From Symsagittifera roscoffensis (taxonomy: Eukaryota; Xenacoelomorpha; Acoela; Convolutidae), in the NCBI RefSeq assembly GCF_963678635.1, contig NC_087066.1:33547301-33611300 (forward strand): a DNA stretch of 64,000 nt. Direction: 5' to 3'. The position numbers were made by a program, and so were the translations under genes. The notes beneath the pieces are model-generated. The model was not told the DNA's origin. It searched no databases and was given only the letters and a program-made list of their open reading frames with translations. Below, piece by piece: positions 31,256-41,800 of this stretch; position 1 is the stretch's first letter, and every line of letters begins with the position of its first letter.

Positions 31256-32247
31256 AAAAGTATTTGGTTTTATTATCAAAATATGGTGGGGGAAGTCCTG
31301 AAACATGCATAAACGTGCGTTTCAGGCCCTGAAACGCACATTTATGCAAGTTTCAGGACTTCTCCCACCATATTTTGATAAAAAAACTAATTTATATAAA
31401 GTATTTGGTTTTATTATCAAAAATATGGTTGGGGAAGTCCTGAAACATGCATAAACGTGCGTTTCAGGGCATGAAACGTACGTTTATGCATGTTTCAGGA
31501 CTTCCCCCACCATATTTTGATAATAAAATCAAAACTTTATAAATTAGTTTTATTATCAAAATATGGCGGGGGAAGTCCTGAAACATGCATAAACGTGCGT
31601 TTTAGGCCCTGAAACGCACGTTTATGCATGTTTCAGGACTTACCCCACCATATTTTGATGATAAAACTGTTTTATAAAGTATTTGGTTTTATTATCCAAA
31701 TATGGTGGGGAAGTCCTGAAACATTCATAAACGTGCGTTTCATGCCCTGAAACGCACGTTTATGCATGTTTCAGGTCTTCCCACACCATATTTTGATAAT
31801 AAAACCAAATACTTTATAAATTAGTTTTATTTACAAAATATGGTCGGGGAAGTCCTGAAACATGCATAAACGTGCGTTTCAGGGCCTGAAACGCACGTTT
31901 ATGTATGTTTCAGGACTTCCCCACCATATTTTGATAATAAACTCAAATACTTTATAAATTAGTTTTTATAATGAAAATATGGTCGGGGAAGTCCTCAAAC
32001 ATACATAAACGTGCGTTTCAGGACCTGAAACGCACGTTTTTGCATGTTTCAGGACTTCCCCCACCATTTTTTGATAATAAAACCAAATACTTTATAAATT
32101 AGTTTTATTATCAAAATATGGTGGGGGAAGTCCTGAAACATGCATAAACGTGCGTTTCAGGGCCTGAAACGCACGTTTATGCATGTTTCAGGTCTTCCCC
32201 CACCATATTTTGATAATAAAACCAAATACTTTATAAATTAGTTTAAA
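31256..32247. repeat. Array of seven ~140-bp palindromes
   Basis: Each unit reads TATGGTGGGGGAAGTCCTG, ACATGCATAAACGTGCGTTTC, a 1-3 base centre, and then the reverse complement back to a TTATTATCAAAATA arm. Centres lie at about 31326, 31472, 31607, 31744, 31882, 32022 and 32160, a step of 135-146 bp. Units differ by point changes inside the arms. The spacer between units is itself related (CCAAATACTTTATAAATTAG). It starts at the gap and so may be longer in the genome. A single half-unit occurs at 59328-59370. Confidence 0.9.
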
Positions 32248-32373
32248 TGGCTATTTAAATTGATGCCGCTTTTTAAACTAACTAAATTACCCCAAGCGCG
32301 GCGTCAAATTTTTTTTTGAACAAACAGTTAGTTTCCGGAAGTGTTAAATTTTTGTCTCGTTTTTGCTTCAAAC
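32248..32373. other. Short AT-rich spacer before LTR
   Basis: No gene or repeat was identified between the palindrome array and the start of the LTR (TGTAGTACTG). Confidence 0.5.
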
Positions 32374-32682
32374 TGTAGTACTGTGGTTGCAGTAACCTTG
32401 AGGTTAAGCATATATAACCATAGTCATTGATACTGCAGTTGCAGCAAATTTGTTGTTTGATCCTATATACTTTATTATTGTAGTGCTATCTATTTATTGT
32501 CAAGGCCATAAGTGCCGATATAAAACGAGGCAATTTTTTACAGTTCGCCATACACGAGCATGGAACTAAGCCACTAGATCTCACTTAAAACCAAGGGATC
32601 TGAAAAATCAAATGTCGGATTTTAACACTTCAAATTCTCAGTCTTACATATTCAGTTAATAGAAGTTTCATTGGTTATCACA
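32374..32682 (+). repeat. 5' LTR
   Basis: A 309-bp sequence from TG to CA. TATA-like CATATATAACC lies at about 32409-32419, and AATATAAAAC-type sequence (GATATAAAACGAGG, about 32517) later. It aligns throughout with 38569-38863. Confidence 0.85.
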
Positions 32683-32702
32683 TGGCGCAGTCAGCAAGAT
32701 CC
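32683..32702 (+). promoter_or_regulatory. Primer-binding site
   Basis: TGGCGCAGTCAGCAAGATCC follows the LTR's terminal CA without a gap. The first ten bases are the complement of a serine-tRNA 3' end as known from insect gypsy-type elements (from memory, so moderate certainty). Confidence 0.65.
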
Positions 32703-32804
32703 TTGCCTCAAGAAAATCGAACCGACTTGGGGACTCATGTTTTTTAGACTACAGCTAATTCGGATCCACCATGGAACTAAAAGATTTGGTTTGATCAATT
32801 CCTC

Positions 32805-33023
32805 ATGGCAGTGACGACTGTGAAAGAAAACGTGAACCCAGAAATATTTTTAGAAGACGCGAAACTAGTCATAGAGGAACTTGAACCGAGATCAAAAACA
32901 CCTCCAACAGGAGAAGATGCAGCTGCAATAGCAGCTCGTGAAACAAGAAACAGATTGGCAAGAGACCAGGTCATATTGGAAAATGAAGAAAACAGAGAGA
33001 GAGAGAGGACGGAAAGTGGGTAA
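32805..33023 (+). pseudogene. Gag-like remnant
   Basis: A 72-codon piece, charged and helical (ETRNRLARDQVILENEENRE), in the position of Gag. The identity rests on position only. Following DNA to about 33490 has no long frame. Confidence 0.35.
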
Positions 33024-33494
33024 TAACAAATACTATAACGAAGTACGAAAACGTCTCATGTCTAGGCTATATCTCGCTTTAGGAACAGAAGGGAAAAAGT
33101 AATTTGTATGGGACCAGGCAACCAGGAGATCAAATAGAGATCAATTTAAGAGAAGGCAGCCAGGAGGGAGGATGAATCCTAACTTAAAGACAGAAAAAAA
33201 ACCTGCAACAAGCTCGGTAGAACTTTCACGGAGAGTCATCTAAAAAGTTGCCAAGCAAAGGGAAAATCGTGTTAAAATTGCAAATCATTTTGAGAGGTTG
33301 TGTAGAAATCAGCAAGTCAATGAGATAACCGAGGCCACGGAAAGTTTTGAAGAGGAATAAAACTAGATACAAAACTTTGAGTCGTGCGACGAATTTGGAA
33401 TATTGTCTGTAGAATAGAATGTTAACCCAATGGATCAAGAAGAAAAATGCAGCAAAACACAGAAGCAAAGTATGGATTGAAGTGAAGGAAAAAG

Positions 33495-33755
33495 ATGGAG
33501 TTACGCAGAGATCTGAAATCCAAAAATCTGAAATCATTAAAAGCAATAGCTCGAATCGATAAACAGATCATCATCACAACAGTTGACACGGGGAATCCAG
33601 TATCCTTTTTAAATTGGACAAAAGCTAAACAAATTTTGGAATTATCACAGAAGGCAACATTTGTCCCAGCAGAGAGCATAATCCTGCCAGCACAAATTGT
33701 GGGCTATAAAAAACACCCAATCATGATACTTGGGGCTCTTAAATGGGACATATGA
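33495..33755 (+). pseudogene. Aspartic protease remnant
   Basis: Retroviral-type protease with TTVDTGNPVSFLNW (DTG near 33585) and MILGALKWD near the end, where ILG followed by a hydrophobic residue is the second hallmark. The length from DTG to ILG is normal for the family. A stop follows at 33753-33755, and RT begins in another frame after a poorly readable interval. Confidence 0.65.
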
Positions 33756-34139
33756 TCTGCAAACTGGGAAGTACGAAACGCAGCATTCATATTCACAGAG
33801 CAAACCACAAGATGTTTCTTGGGTTTAGATCTTCAGCTCAAAATGGGCATCAGCACTACACAGAAACCAGCCCCAAAAAAAAGTCGAGGTTTGACGTGAT
33901 ACTCTACGAGCAGTCGGAAGATTGGAAACAAAAGTTTTACTAAAGTCATAAAGCCGGTCAATAAACCACGCAGAAAACACGAGGTTTAAATACTATTTGT
34001 GTACCATTTAAGGAAACAGCAGACGAACCCCGATACATCTACAATAACCGTTAAATAGTCAGAAAATGTACAAGTGACTGTTTTATTGCCCCAACAGTCA
34101 TTACGAGAAGAAAACACGGTTCTATCAAGATAGCATTAG

Positions 34140-34600
34140 ATGCACAACCGATCAACAGACAGATATTCAAAAACAAGTACCATATACCAAATGTGTGTGG
34201 ACGAACTACTGGATGGGGTAAGCCAAATTAAAACTGCAAAGGCATCCGGCACACTATACTTCTTGGTACTTGATCTCAATTATGCTTACAGCCAGTTGAA
34301 ATTGAAGGCAGAGACAGCAAAACAATGCATCTTTAATATCGTTAGCGGCATGCTACTGGTACCTACAGACTCCCTACAAGTTTCTATGGCCTAGCCAACA
34401 TGTCAGCGGAGTTCCAAAAAGCTATGGAACGCACTACAAACAACGCAAAAAAATCGTTCTGTTTTTTAGTTGACATAATGATAGTTTCAAAAAGAAATGA
34501 AATCGAACATTAAGAATTAGTGACAAAGGTGTCAGAAAAACTGGATAAAAAACTGTATTCCTCAAACCTTCTAAGTGTGAAATTTTCATGAACTAGGTGA
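34140..34600 (+). pseudogene. Reverse transcriptase remnant
   Basis: YFLVLDLNYAYSQLKLK (about 34258-34310) matches the RT FTxLDLxSAYxQI motif. In the next frame FYGLANMSAEFQKAMERT (about 34379-34435) matches the PFGLxNAPxTFQ motif, and CFLVDIMIVSKRNE replaces the usual YxDD segment. The active-site pair is lost. Confidence 0.7.
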
Positions 34601-34929
34601 ACTTGCTGGGGCGTAAACTGTCAGAAAGGGGTCACTTCTAAAATCACAAAAAACAGAGCGGATTTTGAACTGAACCCCCAAAGTCACTAAAACAACTTAG
34701 ATTATAGATGAATGGCATAAACCATTTGTCTAAGGTCGTTCCAAATTGGCAAACTTCGCCCATTGCTCCGGGAAGAAAATGGAAAGAAAAAACTTGAGAA
34801 ATATAAAAGCACCAGTGAAAAAACTTGAGGAGCGAGAAATATTCCGTGATATTTGAGGAGATAAACAACGCATGAGCAAATAGCACAAAAATAATTACTA
34901 CGACCTCTCTTAAGACACACTGGTCAAAT

Positions 34930-35448
34930 GTGATGCTGGGCATTGCGGAATAGGAGCGTCTTTTGAACAAAAATTGGGAATGGGATTGGATTTCTACTTA
35001 ATTTGCTTCTGGCTATTCGAACGTACCAAAAAAAAACTCGACAAATGAACTGGAACTGCTAACAGTTGTGTGGTCGGTGAATCGGTATAAATTTTACTTG
35101 TCAAGCAAAGAGTTCTTAATAATAGCTGACCAGTATGCCACAACATCGGCCTTAGAAGGCAATCGCCCGAATAATACTTATCAATCTCATCTGACCCGCT
35201 GGGTAGTTAGATTACTACCATACCAACTCAAATCAATACGAAGCCCAGGCAAGGACATGGGTAGTGTCGATTATTTATTGAGAGAACTTACCGGCGAGCC
35301 GTGGCTGGAGTCGGAATTAGACAAAACGTTCGTAGTAACCTCACTTGAGAGTTTTCACAAAGCCCTCGACTGTTTAAGCAGTCGTTTTAGCGATACAGAA
35401 AAACTCGACCAATATAAATGTTCTAGAATATTCCGAGCAAGGAGTTGA
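34930..35448 (+). pseudogene. RNase H remnant
   Basis: NELELLTVVWSVNRYKFYL (about 35045-35101), FLIIADQYATTSAL and LTRWVVRLLPYQLKSIRSPG match the second half of gypsy-type RNase H, including the Asp region before the ARW motif. Upstream the frame is broken near 34950-35040. It ends in TGA at 35446-35448. Confidence 0.7.
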
Positions 35449-35980
35449 CTAAGATGCACGTATTAGGACATCGCACGGTTGCAAAAGCAACCAAAACGTT
35501 CCAAAACGAGCAAAGGTCGACCGGAACGAAAACGGTCCACAATCATGACTTTTAAAGTTGCAACAAAATAGCTCATGTAATTTCTTTTATTCAATTTAAT
35601 CGGTTAATTCAGTAAGACAAAAAGTTACGCAAGAAGAAAAACTTGGATAAATATAAATCAAAAAAGAAAACAGTCAGAATCCAGCAGAAAAGAAAGCAAC
35701 AAGGGAATGAAAGAGGGAAGGTCACAGAGGAAGAGGTGACCAAAACAGCGTTCCAACGATGCAGAAAAGTAAAAAGAGGGACAGTGAAAGGATCGAGTCA
35801 GAGAGTTCAGATAGAGGGACTGCACGAGCAGGAATCTGGAAAAAAGATGTGGTAGGACAAATCAACTTGTTGCCGTTCTGGGACCTGATAATAAGATATG
35901 CAGAATGAAATCCTGGGAATCTACTAGAGCTAGAAGCGGCTACTGAATTTGCGCAGGAAAATCCAAACGGCCGGAAAGAG

Positions 35981-36960
35981 TTGATTGAGCCATTACCGAG
36001 GCGTATCATTGAAGTGGACATAACAGTCGAGTACAAAGATTGCAGTCCAGAGGTCAATGTGTTGCAACAAAGCACGAGAGTGAGCCATAGATCCAGAAAG
36101 GAGGACTTAAAGAGGAGAGAACAGCTCGGAGATGTCGGGCAATTCAGTCTCTCAAAACTGTACGATAAGAGTTTGCTGGCGGAGTTGATATCAGAAGATG
36201 CATGGATGGACGACGTGTTATTAAAAGAACTGATCGACAGGGATTTGAGCTGACGGGCCGATATACGAATCCGTTGCGGAACTAAATGTCAGTCACTGAT
36301 GACTGCCTACTGGTTGCTATCAACTTAGCAGTCCCTGGACAAATCATACAGGCCGTAATGAAACAAATCCACCAAGATCATCCCGGCCAGGAGGCCACGC
36401 TCGATGTATCAAAAAACTTGTGGTGCCCCCACATGTCAAAGATATCATCAACTTAGCTGAAGAATGCAGAGAGCGCACGAGACATGGTGAGAATGCTGAA
36501 TATTTCATTTAAAAAAATCTGCTTTGTGCCTTCCGCTGCTCAAGCAGCCGGGCCAAGAAGTCCAATTGGACTTCACAGGACCCCTAGAAGATCAAGAAGG
36601 TAAACAATATTTTTGCTAGTAGCAACTGCTAGATACTATAAACTCCCTTCAGTCACAGTTACAAAGCCTAGAGGGGGGAAATCTGCCATAAAATTTTTAC
36701 ACTCGTACATTGACTTACCTGGAATACCAGAGTAAATAAAAGCAGATCAGTTTTCGGTGTTTAAAGGGAAAGCGATGAAAACGTTCTGCCTTGACAACAA
36801 AATTGAACAAAAATTTTGTCAAAGAGGCAATCACCGTGGTTGCCCGCTAGTAGAAAGGACAATTCAAACGATTAAAAGACGACTCGGTGTCATGCTGTTG
36901 GAAGAAAACGTAACATCAAAAAAAACTCTTCCTTAGCACAACCATACGTGACCTGAGATG
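35981..36960 (+). pseudogene. Integrase remnant
   Basis: 35981-36253 is the connecting part. In other frames appear IIQAVMKQIHQDHPGQEATL (about 36338-36396, HHCC region), a VQLDFTGPLEDQEG-type first catalytic Asp (about 36558-36600), DQFSVFKGKAMKTFCLDNKI near 36746-36806 and PLVERTIQTIKRRLG near 36843-36890 (Glu). At least four frameshifts or stops are required, so it is inactive. Confidence 0.65.
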
Positions 36961-38180
36961 GACAAAAGAAAAACATTTCAAATGGGATAAATTTTTTTCA
37001 CATTCTGATCGTTAAGTTAATCACGATCTGGAGCAGTCAGCTCTCACAGCCAGTCAGCCAGTAAGAAGGATCGATCAAGTAAGTGACAATCTGAAAATTG
37101 AAAGGAAGGGACAAAACATCCGAGAGGTGAGCCCGCTGTTCAAGTAGCAAATATTTTCCGCTCGAGACGTTACTGGAGCCTAACACGAAATGGAACGCTG
37201 AAATATCAATCTCAGAAGGTTCGTAAGCAAAACGAACGCTATAAACACGGAGCTACGAAAGGAATTGTTAAACCCGCTCCGTGCAAATCAGATCTCTCTC
37301 CGAACTTCTTGTGAAATGACGAGTCTAGGAAAAGTGGACAGGCACTAATGATTCCACTGAAGGATAACTTTAGGTCTGAGACTCCAACAACTGTCAAGAC
37401 AACAGCGTGATCCACATATCGCAAGAGCGACATAACGAGGGCAAGATTCACAGGGATTGCAACGTCGGGATCAAAATAGGGACAAAAAGACAAGGCAAAA
37501 AGTTTTCTCAAAGATCCAAAACAAAAACATCAGTGACAAGAGATCCAACACCTGCTGGAGAGTGACTCAGAGGAGGAAACGCTACAACAGCAGAAGGACA
37601 TAGTCAAAGAGGAATTACAGAACAATAAAACAATAGTAACGTTAAAAGAGACGGAAGTAAGAGGTGGCCTTAATCTGGCTGTCCAAAGAGCAAAGCCAAC
37701 AATGGGGTGCCAGCGTCTGTATGACTAAGATTTCAGAAAGGTGTGGCCAATAACTTGAAAACGAAAATTTGGCCAATCAGGAGAAACGGAAGAATAAAGC
37801 TGCAGAGGCAGCAAACACAAAAAGCCCGTCCATGAGGCTTGAAATTGAAAAGCCAAAACGGATCGATGAACCGAGTAGCTCCACGTCAAAAAAGTCCAGC
37901 AGCCTGCAAAAACTAAGGAAAATCGACCGAGATATTTCTCAGAATACAATATTAAACACATTCCAAAACCGAAATTTGGCTCCCGAAGAGTGAAAAAAAA
38001 CTCGCCGATCTGGTCCTAACTTGAGGATTACAGAAGACCCCAGAGGAGATCCTTTGGTCGAAAGAGGCATCGGAGGGTTCTAGTGTGACAAGACGGAACA
38101 CCCCACCAGGTTGTTCCGACGAATCTAATGCCGATGATACGACAGGCTCTAAAATATGACGAAGCAGCCGGGCAAACAAG
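36961..38180 (+). pseudogene. Post-integrase region, fragments only
   Basis: No long frame. One charged 74-codon piece at 37769-37993 (KRIDEPSSSTSKKSSSLQKL) could be the tail of Pol. Nothing resembling an envelope protein, signal peptide or membrane anchor is visible on the plus strand. Confidence 0.35.
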
Positions 38181-38184
38181 AACT

Positions 38185-38421
38185 AGGGATCAAAAAGACT
38201 CGGGAGTCCAATAAAACTCTCCGTAGAAGAAATCAGCACAGATGAGGGTTTTGCTGATTTGATCAAAGCTGCATTGGAAGCGTACCGACTTAAAGTAGCA
38301 AACTTCCATACGCAGACAGACAATTCGGCAGAGACGCGATATGAGCTTGAAATAAGGCATTTATTTCGGCCCAAGTTTATATATACAGCACTCGATATAA
38401 CCAGGACTTGGGATGCAGCGT
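38185..38421 (+). pseudogene. C-terminal end of the element's last ORF
   Basis: An open frame without ATG, ending TGA at 38419-38421, with TDEGFADLIKAALEAYRLKV and YTALDITRTWDAA at its end. It lies about 150 bp before the 3' LTR. The final third was copied into the downstream array six times, where it is no longer constrained. Family unknown. Confidence 0.4.
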
Positions 38422-38568
38422 GAAAAATACCGTTGACCATGGAATGATAGGGAAACAAAAATTCGATTCAATAAAAAAGCGCTACAAAACTGAGTGCCAA
38501 AAATCCTATACTTTTTTAAACATTTTACATACAGTAAAATGATAAATATTTCTTTGACCTCAGGTGAT

Positions 38569-38863
38569 TGTAGTACTGCAGTTGCAGTAACCTTGAGGTT
38601 ATACATATATAACCAAAGTCATTGATACTGCAGTTGCACCAACCTTGATGTTTGATGCTATGTACATTTTCATATATTGTTATCTATTTTTTGATAAGGC
38701 CATTAGTGGCAATATAAAACAAAACAATGTTTTTATTCACTTCGCCATACACACGTAGATCTGAGCTCAAACCAATCGATCTCAAAAATCAAATGTCGGA
38801 AGCTAACAATTGAACTTCTCAGTCTTACAGCTTAAGTTACTATAAGTTTCATTGATTATCACA
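38569..38863 (+). repeat. 3' LTR
   Basis: It is preceded by a weak polypurine tract, better kept in array copies (CAGGGGAA before TGTAGTACTG at 42299-42306). It has the same TATA-like motif as the 5' LTR and ends ATCACA, but the next bases (CACTAAAAAAAACAG) are not a primer-binding site. Confidence 0.85.
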
Positions 38864-41800
38864 CACTAAAAAAAACAGTATTTAAGCAAATTGCGATCAA
38901 TTTACAAACAGAATTCAAAACTCTGTTGAACGCCCCCTTCCAGATATCATCAGCTTTCGGAAGTGTTGAAACTATTTTCAGTTTCGGCACTGTTGTACTT
39001 CGACACTGTTGGGCGCCCCCCGTGATAAGGCCATTAGTGGCAATATAAAACAAAACAATGTTTTTATTCACTTCGCCATACACACGTAGATCTGAGCTCA
39101 AACCAATCGATCTCAAAAATCAAATGTCGGAAGCTAACAATTGAACTTCTCAGTCTTACAGCTTAAGTTACTATTAGTTTCATTGATTATCACACACTAA
39201 AAAAAACAGTATTTAAGCAAATTGCGATCAATTTACAAACAGAATTCAAAACTCTGTTGAACGCCCCCTTCCAGATATCATCAGCTTTCGGAAGTGTTGA
39301 AACTATTTTCAGTTTCGGCACTGTTGTACTTCGACACTGTTGGGCGCCCCCCGTGAGGTTGCATCTGACAAATGTTTGATCAAATACTAAGGATCTACCT
39401 GACAATTGCCCCCTTAGGTATTTACTTAAGAATTGCCTCCCCTATTAATAAAAGCAGTGAACTAGCGCTGAGCTTTCTATTGAGAATTCTAATTTTGCTG
39501 CATTCTGATTGTGGTCGAAAATACGTAGATCTGAGCTGAAACCAATCGATCTCAAAAATCAAATGTCGGAAGCTAACAATTGAAATTCTCAGTCTTACAG
39601 CTTAAGTTACTACAAGTTTCATTGGTTATCACACAAAAAAAAACAGTATTTAGGCAAATTGCGATCATTTTGCAAACAGAATTCAAAACTCTGTTGAACG
39701 CCCCCTTCCAGATATCATCAATTTTCGGAAGTGTTGAAACTATTTTCAGTTTCGGCACTGTTGTACTTCGACACTGTTGGGCGCCCCCGTGAGGTTGCAT
39801 CTGACAAATGTTTGATCAAATACTAAGGATCTACCTGACAATTGCCCCATTAGGTATTTACTTAAGAATTGCCACCCCTATTAATAAAAGCAGTGAACTA
39901 GCGCTGAGCTTTCTATTGAGAATTCTAACTTTGCTGCATTCTGATTGTGGTCGAAAATACGTTATCTTAATCTACTTAACATTCCCCCCCCCCACCCGAA
40001 TCAAGTTAACATCCTTCCCCGAATCAAGTTAACATCCTGACAATTGCCCCCTTAGGTATTTACTTATGAATTGCCACCCCTATTAATAAAAGCAGTGAAC
40101 TAGCGCTGAGCTTTCTATTGAGAATTCTAATTTTGCTGCATTCTGATTGTGGTCGAAAATACGTTATCTTAATCTACTTAACATCCCCCCCCCCCCGAAT
40201 CAAGTCAACATCCTTCCCCGAATCAAGTTAACATCCTCATTCGGCGGAGACGGGATATGAGCTTGAAGTAAGGCATTTATTTCGGCCCAAGCTTATATAT
40301 ACAGCACTCGATATAACCAGGACTTGGGATGCAGCGTGAAAAATACCGTTGACCATGGAATGATAATGAAACGAAAATTCAATTTAAAAAAAAGCGCTAC
40401 AAAACTGAATGCCAAAAATCCTATACTTTTTTAAACATTTTACATACAGTAAAATGATAAATATTTCTTTGACCTCAGGTGATTGTAGTACTGCAGTTGC
40501 AGTAACCTTGAGGTTATACATATATAACCAAAGTCATTGATACTGCAGTTGCACCAACCTTGATGTTTGATGCTATGTACATTTTCATATATTGTTATCT
40601 ATTTTTTGATAAGGCCATTAGTGGCAATATAAAACAAAACAATGTTTTTATTCACTTCGCCATACACACGTAGATCTGAGCTCAAACCAATCGATCTCAA
40701 AAATCAAATGTCGGAAGCTAACAATTGAAATTCTCAGTCTTACAGCTTAAGTTACTATAAGTTTCATTGATTATCACACACTAAAAAAAAACAGTATTTA
40801 AGCAAATTGCGATCAATTTACAAACAGAATTCAAAACTCTGTTGAACGCCCCCTTCCAGATATCATCAGCTTTCGGAAGTGTTGAAACTATTTTCAGTTT
40901 CGGCACTGTTGTACTTCGACACTGTTGGGCGCCCCCCGTGAGGTTGCATCTGACAAATGTTTGATCAAATACTAAGGATCTACCTGACAATTGCCCCCTT
41001 AGGTATTTACTTAAGAATTGCCTCCCCTATTAATAAAAGCAGTGAACTAGCGCTGAGCTTTCTATTGAGAATTCTAATTTTGCTGCATTCTGATTGTGGT
41101 CGAAAATACGTAGATCTGAGCTGAAACCAATCGATCTCAAAAATCAAATGTCGGAAGCTAACAATTGAAATTCTCAGTCTTACAGCTTAAGTTACTACAA
41201 ATTTCATTGGTTATCACACAAAAAAAAACAGTATTTAGGCAAATTGCGATCATTTTGCAAACAGAATTCAAAACTCTGTTGAACGCCCCCTTCCAGATAT
41301 CATCAATTTTCGGAAGTGTTGAAACTATTTTCAGTTTCGGCACTGTTGTACTTCGACACTGTTGGGCGCCCCCGTGAGGTTGCATCTGACAAATGTTTGA
41401 TCAAATACTAAGGATCTACCTGACAATTGCCCCATTAGGTATTTACTTAAGAATTGCCTCCCCTATTAATAAAAGCAGTGAACTAGCGCTGAGCTTTCTA
41501 TTGAGAATTCTAATTTTGCTGCATTCTGATTGTGGTCGAAAATACGTAGATCTGAGCTGAAACCAATCGATCTCAAAAATCAAATGTCGGACGCTAACAA
41601 TTGAAATTCTCAGTCTTACAGCTTAAGTTACTATATGTTTCATTGGTTATCACACAAAAAAAACAGTATTTAAGCAAACTGCGATCATTTCGCAAACAGA
41701 ATTCAAAACTCTGTTGAACGCCCCCTTCCAGATATCATCAACTTTCGGAAGTGTTGAAACTATTTTCAGTTTCCTCACTGTTGTACTTCGACACTGTTGG

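Larger units (their letters stand above)
32374..38863 (+). mobile_element. Decayed Ty3/gypsy LTR retrotransposon (6.5 kb)
   Basis: The LTRs at 32374-32682 and 38569-38863 begin TGTAGTACTG and end ATCACA. Between them are, in order, traces of Gag, protease (DTG), RT, RNase H and integrase, each in short pieces in different frames. The primer-binding site is directly after the 5' LTR. The LTRs have diverged considerably, so this is an old copy. Its 3' end and LTR are amplified in the array that follows. Confidence 0.85.

Noticed and set aside
31008-31349. ORFs crossing 31056-31255
   Set aside because: They consist mainly of undetermined bases from the assembly gap.
31256-32247. Regular palindromic repeats as a CRISPR array
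   Set aside because: Units are contiguous with no unique spacers, far too long, and the DNA is from an animal genome.
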